Of a stretch of 64,000 bases of DNA, positions 23,607 through 32,939 are shown in pieces; the first letter of the stretch is position 1; each line of letters opens with the position of its first letter. The translations under genes were made by a program, and so were the position numbers. The stretch is taken from assembly GCA_016699305.1 (NCBI GenBank), contig CP064970.1, forward strand, positions 1,612,001 through 1,676,000. Reading direction: 5' to 3'. Under the pieces are notes generated by a model, which was given only the letters and a program-made list of their open reading frames with translations, ran no database searches and was not told the DNA's origin. The stretch is from Alphaproteobacteria bacterium (GTDB lineage: Bacteria > Pseudomonadota > Alphaproteobacteria > GCA-016699305).

Positions 23607-26234
23607 ATGACAAAACGCATGTTGATCGACGCCGCGCATCCCGAACAGACGCGCGTCGCCATCGTATCGGGCAATCGGCTTGAGGATCTCGATGTAGAGA
23701 CCGCCAGCAGACGGCCCAACAAGGGCAATATCTTTCTGGCCAAAGTGATGCATGTCGAGCCGTCGCTGCAGGCCGTCTTCGTGGAATATGGCGGCACCCG
23801 CCATGGCTTTTTGGCCTTCGCGGAAATCCATCCCGACTATTACCGCATTCCCATCGCCGACCGCGATACGCAAGGTTTCGCCGAGAGCGAGTCGTTTGGC
23901 CATAGTGCCGCGCCTCACCTGTCCGCGCCTATGCCCGCCCCGATCGAGCCGACCGCCGCGCCCTTGCCGGGTGAGCGGGTGGTTCATGACCTGCCTGTGG
24001 CTGGGTTGCCGCCGGTGATCGAGACGACCTCGGCACCGTTATGCGGACATACCGGAAACTTCGTGCCGACCCAGGCGCAAAGCGAGATGCTGGCCGATCT
24101 TCTGCCCGTCGCTCCCGCGCCGTCTGAGCTGGAAGAGCAAATGAACGGCATGGCCACCTCACCCATCGAGACCGTGGGCGGCGGCGAAGAAGAGGAAGCC
24201 GAAGAGGTGCGCCGCGAGGCGCAAAGACGCCCGCGCCCGCGCGATTATAAGGTGCAAGAGGTGATCAAGCGCGGCCAGATCATGCTGGTCCAGGTGGTCA
24301 AGGAAGAGCGCGGCAATAAGGGCGCGGCCATGACCACCTATCTATCTCTGGCCGGGCGCTATTGCGTGTTGATGCCCAACACCGACGAAGGCGGCGGCAT
24401 CTCGCGCAAGGTGATGCATCCCAACGAACGCCGCGCGATGAAGGAAGCGATGGAATCGCTGGGCGTGCCCGAAGGCATGTCGGTGATCCTGCGCACGGCG
24501 GGGGTCGGTCATCCCATCCCCGAGGTTCGGCGCGACTTCGAATATCTCGTGCGCTTGTGGGACAACATCCGCCAAGAGACGTTGCGTGCCATCGCGCCCG
24601 CGATGATCTATGAGGAAGCCAATCTCATCAAACGCGCCATCCGCGACATGTATACCCAAGACATTGATGAAGTCCTGGTCGAGGGCAAGGCCGGGCACGA
24701 GCTGGCCGAAGGCTTTATGACTTTGTTGACGCCCGGTGCCGTCCAGCGCGTGCGTTTGTATAACGAGCCGGAAATGCCACTGTTCTACCGCTTTCAGGTG
24801 GAAAGCCAGATCGAGGCTTTGCATGACCCGGTGGTGGCTTTGCGCTCGGGTGGTTATCTTGTCATCAATCCGACCGAGGCCTTGGTGGCTATCGACGTCA
24901 ATTCGGGACGCGCCACGCGCGAACGCCATATCGAAGAGACGGCGTTCAAGACCAATTTGGAGGCGGCTGAGGAGGTCGCGCGTCAGTTGCGCTTGCGTGA
25001 TTTGGCCGGATTGATCGTCATCGACTTCATCGATATGGAGGACGGGCGCAACAACGCCGCCGTCGAACGTCGTTTGAAGGAATCCATGCGCGGCGACCGC
25101 GCAAGGCTGCAAATCGGCCGCATCTCGCCCTTTGGTTTGCTGGAACTGTCGCGTCAGCGTTTGCGCCCCTCTCTGCTTGAAGCCCATTACGAGAAATGCC
25201 CGCATTGCGCGGCCTTGGGTTATGTGCGGTTGGTGGATTCGGCGGCCTTGTCGATCCTGCGCGCGGTCGAGGAAGAGGCCACGCGCCACCGCGCCGCCGA
25301 GATCGTCGTGCATGCGCCCGTGCCGGTCGTGATGTATCTGCTGAACCAGAAACGCTCGGCCGTTATCAGCGTCGAGGATCGTTATGGTTTGTCGGTGACG
25401 ATGATCGGCGAGGCAGGTATGCCGCCTTCGCAATTCACCCTGGAGAAGCTGAAGACACGCAGCTCGGGCGAAGGCCGCGCGGCGGCGGTTTCGGCCGTGA
25501 CCCAGGAAAGACTGCTTGCGGAAATGGAAGACTTCACCGCCGCCGCCGAAAGCGTGGAAGGCGAGGCGGCAACGTCCGAGCTTGCCGCCCCCGTTGGGAA
25601 TGGCGAACGGCGCGGCTATGGGCCGGGATCGGCGCGCGGTGGTCGTGGCGGCGGTCGTTCAAGTGGCGGCAGTCGTGGCGGTCGTGCCCCTATGCGCGGT
25701 GGCGCGCCGGGCGAACGTCCCCCGCGCCCCGAAAGCTCGGGCGACTTGTTGCCCGTGGCCGAGGATCTTCGTGGACCGGATTCTCCTGTGGCGATTGAAG
25801 GCGCACAGCGTCCCAGCACTCAGACCGATGAAGGCGACGAGAATGGCGATCCGCAGCGTCGCCGTCGCCGTGGCCGCCGGGGCGGTCGTCGTCGTCGCAA
25901 TGGTGGCGAAGGCGGGTATGAGGGATCATCGCCCAATGCCGAGGGCGTGCCGGGCGAAGCCCAGGCCGCAGGCGGCGAGTCTCAGTCTCAAGGCGTTTCT
26001 CGCGCAGCTCCCGCTTTGGCTCCTGCGCCGATGCCTGTCGCCGCGCGTCCGGCGCGTGTGCCGCCGCCGACGGTCCGTGCGCCGATGGCTCCACCGCCGG
26101 CCGCGCCCATCAGCGTTTTTGATTTGGACACCACGCCCAGGCTCGATACGCCAGGATCGCCGGCGTCCGAATCTGCGGATTCACCCTCCGGTCCGCCGAA
26201 AACGGGTTGGTGGCGTCGTCTGACGGGTGTTTAG
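23607..26234 (+). CDS. rne: Ribonuclease E/G
   Basis: An 875-residue single-strand endoribonuclease and RNA degradosome scaffold. The S1 RNA-binding domain begins near residue 38 (GNIFLAKVMHVEP) and is split by an acidic insertion of about 120 residues (roughly 85-205), as in alphaproteobacteria. Catalytic aspartates lie in VAIDVNSG (near 430) and IVIDFIDM (near 473), and the Zn-link is CPHC near 531. The C-terminal 220 residues are disordered, with RGG-like and arginine-rich patches that bind RNA, ending KTGWWRRL. It is followed after 14 bases by the PBP gene. Confidence 0.95.
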   Translation: MTKRMLIDAAHPEQTRVAIVSGNRLEDLDVETASRRPNKGNIFLAKVMHVEPSLQAVFVEYGGTRHGFLAFAEIHPDYYRIPIADRDTQGFAESESFGHSAAPHLSAPMPAPIEPTAAPLPGERVVHDLPVAGLPPVIETTSAPLCGHTGNFVPTQAQSEMLADLLPVAPAPSELEEQMNGMATSPIETVGGGEEEEAEEVRREAQRRPRPRDYKVQEVIKRGQIMLVQVVKEERGNKGAAMTTYLSLAGRYCVLMPNTDEGGGISRKVMHPNERRAMKEAMESLGVPEGMSVILRTAGVGHPIPEVRRDFEYLVRLWDNIRQETLRAIAPAMIYEEANLIKRAIRDMYTQDIDEVLVEGKAGHELAEGFMTLLTPGAVQRVRLYNEPEMPLFYRFQVESQIEALHDPVVALRSGGYLVINPTEALVAIDVNSGRATRERHIEETAFKTNLEAAEEVARQLRLRDLAGLIVIDFIDMEDGRNNAAVERRLKESMRGDRARLQIGRISPFGLLELSRQRLRPSLLEAHYEKCPHCAALGYVRLVDSAALSILRAVEEEATRHRAAEIVVHAPVPVVMYLLNQKRSAVISVEDRYGLSVTMIGEAGMPPSQFTLEKLKTRSSGEGRAAAVSAVTQERLLAEMEDFTAAAESVEGEAATSELAAPVGNGERRGYGPGSARGGRGGGRSSGGSRGGRAPMRGGAPGERPPRPESSGDLLPVAEDLRGPDSPVAIEGAQRPSTQTDEGDENGDPQRRRRRGRRGGRRRRNGGEGGYEGSSPNAEGVPGEAQAAGGESQSQGVSRAAPALAPAPMPVAARPARVPPPTVRAPMAPPPAAPISVFDLDTTPRLDTPGSPASESADSPSGPPKTGWWRRLTGV

Positions 26235-26248
26235 GGGACGAGACGACC

Positions 26249-28738
26249 ATGAAATTCCTGGCCGGATTGTTCTCGCTGGCCGTCTTGGCCTTGGTGATCG
26301 GTTTGGGGGCCGGTTTGTGGCTGCTGAATGATTTCAGCCGCGATTTGCCCGACCACTCTTTGTTGGCCGATTATCGTCCTCCGGTCCTGTCGCGCGTCTA
26401 TTCGGGCGACGGTCGGCCTGTGGCCGTCTTTGCCGCCGAACAGCGGCAATTCGTGCCCATCAGCGCGATTCCGCGTCCGGTGATCGCGGCTTTCTTGTCC
26501 GCCGAGGACAAGGATTTTTATCATCATCAGGGCATTGATCCCTCGGGCATCGCGCGGGCGGTGTTGATCAATCTGCAAAATCTGGGCGGCGCGCGCCGTC
26601 CGGTGGGCGCGTCCACCATCACCCAGCAGGTGGCCAAGAATTTCTTGTTGGGCAACGAAGTCTCGATGAAACGCAAATTGCGCGAGATGCTGCTGGCGAT
26701 GCGCATCGAACAGGCTCTTAACAAGGATCGCATTCTCGAGCTGTATCTGAACCAGATATTCTTGGGGCAGCGTTCCTATGGCGTGGCCACGGCGGCGCTG
26801 AATTACTTTAACAAGTCGCTCGACAACCTGACGATTGCCGAGGCGGCCTATCTGGCCAGCCTGCCTAAGGCTCCCAACAACTATAACATTCAGACCAACC
26901 ACGATGCCGCTCTGGCGCGGCGCAATTGGGTGATTGGCCGCATGTTGGAAGACGGCGCCATCACAGCCGCCGATGCCGCCACCGCGCGGGCCGAGCCTTT
27001 GGTGCAGCGTCAACGCGCGCCCGAGGAAACCGTCTCGGCGGACTACTTCACGGAAGAGGTCCGCCGCATCCTGGTGGATCAGTTCGGTAGTAAGGCGGTG
27101 CTGGAAGGTGGCCTAACGGTTCGCACCAGTCTGTCGCCCGATCTGCAAAATGCGGCAGCGAAAGCCTTGCGCAAGACGCTGCTGGATTACGACCGCCAGC
27201 ATAGCGGTTGGCGCGGCGCGGTCGGACGTTTGACCAGTTTCTCCAATTGGACGCAGCAATTATCGCGTCTGACGATGCCGCCCGGCGGCGAGATATGGCG
27301 TCTGGCCGCTGTGTTAGCGGTTGATGCCAATGGCGCGGCGATCGGCTTTGCCGATGGCTCGCGCGGCGGCATTCCCTGGTCCGAGCTGACCTGGGCGCGG
27401 CCGCGCCGCTCCGATGGCAGCTATGGTGCCGCGCCGCGTCATCCCCGCGAGGTGTTAAGCGAGGGCGAAGTGGTGATGGTCGAGGCGTTGCCGTCGCCCG
27501 AGCCAAACGCCAAGGCTCCGGCTCCCGTGGCCGGTTTGCCGCTTTATACCTTGCGCCAAGTGCCACTGGTGCAAGGCGCGTTGGTCGCCATCGATCCGCA
27601 TACGGGGCGCATCCTGGCCATCGAAGGCGGGTTCAGCGCGCGCATCAGCAGCTTTAACCGCGCCACCCAAGCCTGGCGTCAGCCCGGTTCGGCCTTTAAG
27701 CCTTTCGTGTATTTGGCCGCGTTGGACAGCGGCTTCTCGCCTGCCAGCCTGGTTATGGACGCGCCGGTCAGTTTCGAGCAAGGTCCAGGCATGCCGTTAT
27801 GGCAGCCGGAGAATTACGGCGATAAATATTATGGACCGACCACTTTGCGCGTCGGTCTTGAAAAGTCGCGCAACATCATCACGGTGCGCTTGGCGCATCA
27901 TCTGGGCATGAACAAGATCGTCTCCTATGCCAAGGCCTTTGGTATCGCGGACGACATGCCCGAATTGCTGTCTTTTGCCCTGGGCGCGAAGGAAACCACG
28001 CCGCTGCGCCTGACCACGGCCTATGCGATGCTGGTCAATGGCGGACGCCGCGTGCAGCCCAGTTTTATCGACCAAGTGCAAGATCGTGACGGCCGCACGG
28101 TGTGGCGGCAGGATTCGCGCCCATGCCCCGATTGTAAGGCGGCCACCTATCTATCGGGCGCGATGCCTCCGGCTCTGCCCGATGCGCGCGCGGCGGTGGC
28201 CGATCCGCGCACCGTGTATCAGATCGTCTCGATGCTTGAAGGGGTCGCTTCGCGCGGGACGGCGGCGGGGGCCTTGGCCTCTTTCGGGCGACCGATCGCC
28301 GGCAAGACGGGCACCACCAATGACAGCAAAGACGCCTGGTTTATCGGATTCACCCCTGATTTGGTGACGGGCGTCTTCATCGGCTATGACGAGCCCAAAA
28401 GCCTGGGCGGACATGAAACGGGGGCCAGTCTGGCCGTTCCGGTCTTTCGTGACTTCATGGCCGCCGCCACGGCAGGCACCCAGCCCGTGCCGTTTCGTGT
28501 GCCTCCGGGCGTGCGCTTGGTGCGTGTGAATTCGGCGACGGGGCGTCCCTCCAAACCGGGGGAAAAAGGCACCATCTGGGAAGCCTTTTTACCCGGAACC
28601 GAGCCGGACCCCACTATCACCCCCGCCATCTTGGAAGAGGGCATCACCCCCGGCCAACCTATCGGTGGCGGCTTGGGCGGCGGTCAGCCCAATGCGGCCA
28701 GCCCCGACATGCCCTCGGGCACGGGCGGGCTGTATTAG
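26249..28738 (+). CDS. mrcA: Class A penicillin-binding protein 1A
   Basis: An 829-residue bifunctional peptidoglycan synthase. An N-terminal anchor (residues 5-27) leads to the GT51 glycosyltransferase, with glutamate in AEDKDFYHHQGID near 85 and GASTITQQVAKN. An OB-like ODD region follows, then the transpeptidase: SxxK in GSAFKPF near 480, SRN near 540 and KTGTTN near 686. The start is the ATG after TTAGGGGAC; an upstream frame inside rne is ignored. It is convergent with lipB, the two stops overlapping by three bases. Confidence 0.95.
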   Translation: MKFLAGLFSLAVLALVIGLGAGLWLLNDFSRDLPDHSLLADYRPPVLSRVYSGDGRPVAVFAAEQRQFVPISAIPRPVIAAFLSAEDKDFYHHQGIDPSGIARAVLINLQNLGGARRPVGASTITQQVAKNFLLGNEVSMKRKLREMLLAMRIEQALNKDRILELYLNQIFLGQRSYGVATAALNYFNKSLDNLTIAEAAYLASLPKAPNNYNIQTNHDAALARRNWVIGRMLEDGAITAADAATARAEPLVQRQRAPEETVSADYFTEEVRRILVDQFGSKAVLEGGLTVRTSLSPDLQNAAAKALRKTLLDYDRQHSGWRGAVGRLTSFSNWTQQLSRLTMPPGGEIWRLAAVLAVDANGAAIGFADGSRGGIPWSELTWARPRRSDGSYGAAPRHPREVLSEGEVVMVEALPSPEPNAKAPAPVAGLPLYTLRQVPLVQGALVAIDPHTGRILAIEGGFSARISSFNRATQAWRQPGSAFKPFVYLAALDSGFSPASLVMDAPVSFEQGPGMPLWQPENYGDKYYGPTTLRVGLEKSRNIITVRLAHHLGMNKIVSYAKAFGIADDMPELLSFALGAKETTPLRLTTAYAMLVNGGRRVQPSFIDQVQDRDGRTVWRQDSRPCPDCKAATYLSGAMPPALPDARAAVADPRTVYQIVSMLEGVASRGTAAGALASFGRPIAGKTGTTNDSKDAWFIGFTPDLVTGVFIGYDEPKSLGGHETGASLAVPVFRDFMAAATAGTQPVPFRVPPGVRLVRVNSATGRPSKPGEKGTIWEAFLPGTEPDPTITPAILEEGITPGQPIGGGLGGGQPNAASPDMPSGTGGLY

Positions 28739-29448
28739 GCGCTTCCCTCTCGGGATGCGCCAAACGCCGTAGCCCAAGCTTGTCCCAGCGCCGCATCGGC
28801 CTGGTCCATGGTGCAGGGAAGTCCCAGATCGGCCAGCGATGTCACGCCGTATTCGTCAAGGCCGCAGGGGACGATGCCGCGAAAATCGTCTAGGTTTGGG
28901 GATATGTTCAGCGATATGCCGTGCAAGGTGACGCCGTGGCGGATGCGTACGCCCAAGGCGGCGATCTTAAGCTCGCTGCGAGGGGTCTGGACCCAGATTC
29001 CGATGCGGTCTTCCCGGCGTTCGCCCTGCACTCCAAGCAATCCTAAAGCGGTAATCAGCCAGGTTTCCAGGCGTCTCACATAATCGCGCGGGTCGATGCC
29101 GCGCGCGCGTAAATCCAGCATCACATAGGCCACGCGCTGGCCGGGGCCGTGATAGGTCCATTTCCCGCCGCGTCCGGTGGTATGGATGGGCAGGCGGTCG
29201 GGTTGGCGCAGGTCTTCACGTTTCGCGCCGGTTCCTGCGGTGTATAGGGCCGGATGTTCAAGCAGCCAAACCATCTCGGGGCCTGTTTGCGCACGGATCG
29301 CGGCCACAACCGAATCCATGGCCTCAAGCGCGGCATCATACGAAACAGGCTGGGCGCTGCGACACCATAGGGTGTTTTCTTCGCCCGGCGGCGAGGCTAT
29401 GGTGGTTATCTGCAGGCGCGTTGGCGTCATGTTGATCGTGTCAGTCAT
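28735..29448 (-). CDS. lipB: Octanoyltransferase LipB
   Basis: A 237-residue enzyme that moves octanoyl from ACP to lipoyl domains, the first step of lipoate assembly. The family motif is intact: RGGKWTYHGPGQRVAYVMLDL, and the catalytic cysteine and lysine lie in IVPCGL and KIAALGVRI. The ATG at 29448 has GAGGAA upstream and is preferred over 29505. The 135 bases between it and the next gene upstream hold nothing recognised. Confidence 0.95.
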   Translation of the reverse strand: MTDTINMTPTRLQITTIASPPGEENTLWCRSAQPVSYDAALEAMDSVVAAIRAQTGPEMVWLLEHPALYTAGTGAKREDLRQPDRLPIHTTGRGGKWTYHGPGQRVAYVMLDLRARGIDPRDYVRRLETWLITALGLLGVQGERREDRIGIWVQTPRSELKIAALGVRIRHGVTLHGISLNISPNLDDFRGIVPCGLDEYGVTSLADLGLPCTMDQADAALGQAWATAFGASREGSA

Positions 29449-29583
29449 TTCCTCATCTTTGGGAGAGAATCTGCCATGGCCGTGCTTTCCAGCCAAGTGA
29501 ATCAAACCAGCCCGATGAATTGTTTGCCTTTACCCCCGAGCGTGCCGCCGAACGCCGCCGGACCACAGGCGGCGCGTCCCGCG

Positions 29584-30705
29584 TCATGTCTTGGTCGCCC
29601 ATTGCCATATGGTTCCTTGATGAAGTGATTGATAAATGCGGTCTCGATAGATGTTGCATTCGTCGCTTGTCAGCGTTCGGTTAAGCGAGCGTAAGACGAC
29701 TCTCAGCAAGATATTCTTTTGTCCTTCCGTCATTCCCAGCCGCGCGCGCACCTGTTCCGAAAGATCGTCGTAACCCGTTGCGGAAAGCGTCTGGACGAGC
29801 TCCACGATATCGGCGTCATCGCCCAAAGCCTCTCGAACAATGTCTCCGATATCGTCATCGGTTGTGTCGTGGTCGAGGACGACCGATAAATCCCGCGTCA
29901 CCGGCGGCATGGTCGAGACGGGAAGATAGGCATTCAAATCATTCATCTGGCCCAGAACGCGCGGATCTGTGGATCTTAATAAACGAATATCCGGAATGTT
30001 TTTCCGGATCATCAGAATCCGATCAAGCCCCAACCCCATCGCTAGGCCGGTCAGCGGCGTATCCGGTATATTCCTTTGAATGATCTGAGGATGAGCCAGG
30101 CCGCATTCTCCAACCTCGATCCATTCGCCATGCCATAGGGCGTCGATCTGTACGCCCTGTTGCGTATAAGGATGTGGGCTTTCGCTTGTGCGCCATGTTA
30201 CGCCCGGCAATACCGCCTTCATCCATATCTCGATCATTTGGTGGAGGTCATGCACGCTCAATGCGGCGTTCTTTTTCAATCGCCAAAGATCAAGATGGTG
30301 CGGCTCGGCCGAATGTATCCGGTCCACGCAATCCCGCCGATAGGTCAGTCCGGGAAGAGCGATCAAGATATCGCCTGGAACGTTGCAGGCGATAGACTGC
30401 ATGGCGTTGGGCACCATGGCCGATGCCTGAGTTCTCAGCAACGCGCCGTCGCAGACATAGCGTGTGTATCGCGCGCCCCGCGCAGCTCCGTCCGTTGGAT
30501 AATTCAGGCGATCATAGTTGTCCGAGACGGTCACAATCGGGCTTTCCCGCCATTCCATGACGTCGCAGTCCCAGGCTTCTTTCAAAGACTGCAGAATCTG
30601 CGCCATCACCATTTGCATGGCATGATGGCCGTCCGCCGGATGGGTAAGGTCGCGCAAAGCGATAGCGTGCCTGAGCTGCTCAAGGCTGATTTTTCGTGTT
30701 TGCAT
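29584..30705 (-). CDS. Single-chain PheRS-like class II synthetase
   Basis: A 373-residue protein. Residues 1-270 resemble the catalytic core of PheRS alpha: motif 2 YRRDCVDRIHS and motif 3 GLGLDRILM, with IPDIRLLRSTDPR. Residues 280-373 form an FDX-ACB anticodon-binding domain (PPVTRDLSVVL, then LRSLNRTLT) normally found on the PheRS beta chain. This fused layout is that of monomeric mitochondrial PheRS. The substrate-pocket motif FHQxEG reads PHHLDL, so it may use another substrate or act outside translation. ATG 30705 has GGAG upstream. No pheS-pheT pair is in the window. Confidence 0.75.
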   Translation of the reverse strand: MQTRKISLEQLRHAIALRDLTHPADGHHAMQMVMAQILQSLKEAWDCDVMEWRESPIVTVSDNYDRLNYPTDGAARGARYTRYVCDGALLRTQASAMVPNAMQSIACNVPGDILIALPGLTYRRDCVDRIHSAEPHHLDLWRLKKNAALSVHDLHQMIEIWMKAVLPGVTWRTSESPHPYTQQGVQIDALWHGEWIEVGECGLAHPQIIQRNIPDTPLTGLAMGLGLDRILMIRKNIPDIRLLRSTDPRVLGQMNDLNAYLPVSTMPPVTRDLSVVLDHDTTDDDIGDIVREALGDDADIVELVQTLSATGYDDLSEQVRARLGMTEGQKNILLRVVLRSLNRTLTSDECNIYRDRIYQSLHQGTIWQWATKT

Positions 30706-31037
30706 GAGAGATGCTCCAAGATCAGAAAGGGCCAAGAAGCATGCCGTTCACCTGGAATCGGCATGCAAGCTGACGGGGTTTTTGCCCCTTGAGCCAATCT
30801 GGAATCTATGAAGAGCGGTTATGTATGCGTCAGACGGCCCCCTCCCAAGAACCAGCATGGCTCAAGGGGATGCTAAATCGCTGTTGGTGCGTCATAAGCC
30901 TGTACATGCCCGGATCGTAGCATATTTTTGCCTTTGCGCAAAAAAGCAGGTTTCTTTGATGCAATAGGCCGCATTGCGCCGAGCCACCGAAACACGTTAT
31001 GAGATAGGGAACGATTCCTGTCTTTGGCGAGGCGAGC
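30706..31037. other. Divergent intergenic region, PheRS-like gene and manC
   Basis: These 332 bases contain no convincing gene. The half nearer the PheRS-like gene (30739-30869) holds a set of inverted repeats listed separately. The manC side has GAGG just before its ATG. No clear sigma70 promoter was found for either direction. Confidence 0.5.
30739..30869 (-). promoter_or_regulatory. Structured leader of the PheRS-like gene
   Basis: Read on the minus strand, CCCCTTGAGCC (30869-30859) can pair with GGCTCAAGGGG (30795-30785). That 3' arm can instead form a hairpin with the next CCCC (GGGGCAAAAACCCC). CTGACG (30833-30828) between the arms can pair with CGTCAG (30775-30770) beyond them, which would make a pseudoknot. 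A further 8-bp hairpin GCATGCCG / CGGCATGC lies just upstream of the start. Mutually exclusive stems suggest a regulatory leader; it does not match the T-box or another class I know. Confidence 0.45.
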
Positions 31038-32456
31038 ATGCGGATTCAACCGGTTATTCTTTCGGGGGGCGCGGGCACAAGGTTGTGGCCGGTGTCGCGT
31101 TCGGGGTATCCGAAACAGCTGCAGGCTTTGTGCAGCGACAAGACCCTGTTGCAAGAAACCGCGCGGCGTTTGCCTCCGGGCGACGTGATCGCTCAGCCCA
31201 TGGTGATTTGTAACGCGGATCAGCGTTTTATCGTGGCCGAGCAATTGCGCGAAGTGGGGATTGAGCAGCCGCGCATTGTGTTGGAGCCAGCGGGGCGCAG
31301 CACGGCGCCGGCCATCGCCGTGGCGGCGTTGCTGTCCGAGCCGCAGGACGAGACGGTCTTGGTGATCCTGCCCGCCGATCAATACATTCCCGACGAGCCC
31401 GCCTTTCGCGAGGCGGTGACCAAGGCGGCGGGTCTGGCGGCGCAAGGGCGTTTGATGACTTTTGGGGTCCATCCGTCCTCGCCCCATACCGGTTATGGCT
31501 ATATCCGCGCGGGCGAGGCGTGCGAGGGGGATGTCGGGGCCTTGCTGTTGGCCGAGTTCAAGGAAAAACCGAATCTGGAAACGGCCAAGGGCTATGTGGC
31601 CAGCGGCCAGTATTTCTGGAATTCGGGCATGTTCGTGTTCCGCGCCGACCGGTATTTGGCGGAATTACAGCGTTTGCAACCCGATATGCTGACCGCGTGC
31701 CGCGAGGCGGTTGCGCGTGGACGCCAAGACCTGGATTTCTTGCGCTTGGACGGCGATTCCTTTGGCCGATGCTCGGACCTGTCGGTGGATTACGCGGTGA
31801 TGGAGCATGTGCAAGACGCGGGTGTGTTGCCGGTCTCTTTCGCCTGGAACGATGTCGGCGGCTGGCCCGCTTTGTGGGAGCTGGGCGAAAAGGACGAGCG
31901 AGGCAACGTGCTGCAAGGCGACGTGATCGCCAGCAACATCTCGAATTGCTATATCCGGGGCGACCATCGTTTGATCGCGGCGATCGGCCTGGAAGACATT
32001 CTGGTGGTGGAAACACCCGATGCCTTGCTGGTGGCCGATATCCATCAGGCGGAAAAGGTGAAAGAGATCGTGGCGCACCTTAAACGCGAGGGGCGCACGG
32101 AAGAGCATAGCCACGAACGCATCTGGCGTCCCTGGGGCTATTACCAGACCCTGGATATGGCCGAGCGTTTCCAGGTCAAGCTGATCATGGTCAAACCCGA
32201 AGGCAAGCTGAGCCTGCAAATGCACCATCACCGCGCCGAGCATTGGGTGATCGTCAGCGGCACGGCCAAGGTGACGCGCGGCGAGGAAGTCGCCCTGCTG
32301 GGTCCGAACGAATCCACCTATATCTCGATGGGCACCGCGCATCGCCTGGAAAATCCCGGCAAAGTGCCCTTATTCGTGATCGAGGTGCAATCGGGCGAAT
32401 ATCTGGGCGAGGACGATATCGTGCGCTTTGAGGATATCTATCGCCGGGCGGGTTGA
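31038..32456 (+). CDS. manC: Mannose-1-P guanylyltransferase / Man-6-P isomerase
   Basis: A 472-residue bifunctional enzyme for GDP-mannose supply to capsule, LPS or exopolysaccharide. The nucleotidyltransferase begins ILSGGAGTRLWPVSR and has KEKPN and the EYRP-type segment of the family. The C-terminal cupin isomerase carries metal-binding histidines in QMHHHRAEHWVIVSG. Length matches XanB/AlgA/ManC types. The TTG start of the next gene overlaps its stop. No other sugar-nucleotide genes are adjacent. Confidence 0.94.
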   Translation: MRIQPVILSGGAGTRLWPVSRSGYPKQLQALCSDKTLLQETARRLPPGDVIAQPMVICNADQRFIVAEQLREVGIEQPRIVLEPAGRSTAPAIAVAALLSEPQDETVLVILPADQYIPDEPAFREAVTKAAGLAAQGRLMTFGVHPSSPHTGYGYIRAGEACEGDVGALLLAEFKEKPNLETAKGYVASGQYFWNSGMFVFRADRYLAELQRLQPDMLTACREAVARGRQDLDFLRLDGDSFGRCSDLSVDYAVMEHVQDAGVLPVSFAWNDVGGWPALWELGEKDERGNVLQGDVIASNISNCYIRGDHRLIAAIGLEDILVVETPDALLVADIHQAEKVKEIVAHLKREGRTEEHSHERIWRPWGYYQTLDMAERFQVKLIMVKPEGKLSLQMHHHRAEHWVIVSGTAKVTRGEEVALLGPNESTYISMGTAHRLENPGKVPLFVIEVQSGEYLGEDDIVRFEDIYRRAG

Positions 32457-32821
32457 CGTTTTTGACAGCAGAACCTGATGCCTTCGATCCTCATCCGGAT
32501 GGCTTGATTCTGCGGGTTCATGCCAAGCCGGGCCGTCGTAGCCGAGGCGGTGGCGGGGCAGGGCGGTTGGGGCTGGAAGCCGCCGCCGATGGCCGCTTGG
32601 CGTTGACGCTTCCCTTGGCCGCGCCTGCACAAGAAGGCCGGGCAAATGCCGAATTGATGGCGCGTCTGGCCGCGTTGTTCGGCGTTCCTCAATCAAGACT
32701 TAGCCTGTTGCAGGGCGCTCAAGGGCGCTGGAAGCGTGTCTTGATTCCTGGCGATCCCGATGCGCTTAAGGCCCGGTTGGCCGATGGAATCTCATCTAAG
32801 TCATGTGGATACAAGGGGTAA
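32453..32821 (+). CDS. DUF167/UPF0235 protein (YggU-like)
   Basis: A 122-residue protein with the DUF167 core (LILRVHAKPGRRSRGG, LTLPLAAPAQEGRANAELM, LSLLQGAQGRWKRVLI). The family is widespread and of unknown function. The TTG start overlaps the manC stop (TTGA), so translation looks coupled. Arginine- and glycine-rich bases near residue 30 are unusual but in the expected loop. Confidence 0.8.
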   Translation: MTFLTAEPDAFDPHPDGLILRVHAKPGRRSRGGGGAGRLGLEAAADGRLALTLPLAAPAQEGRANAELMARLAALFGVPQSRLSLLQGAQGRWKRVLIPGDPDALKARLADGISSKSCGYKG

Positions 32822-32939
32822 GGCGCTTGTTTGGTCGCTCCCGATTATTTCCGGGCGGGGCTGCATCCGTCCTTGGAATTTGTCCCGCGCGCCGATAAGA
32901 TCAACGCAACGACAAGCCTTTATCGGGAGAGAGAACCCT

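Noticed and set aside
24342..25433. 363-codon minus-strand frame inside rne
   Set aside because: Lies wholly opposite the RNase E catalytic core; no family resemblance.
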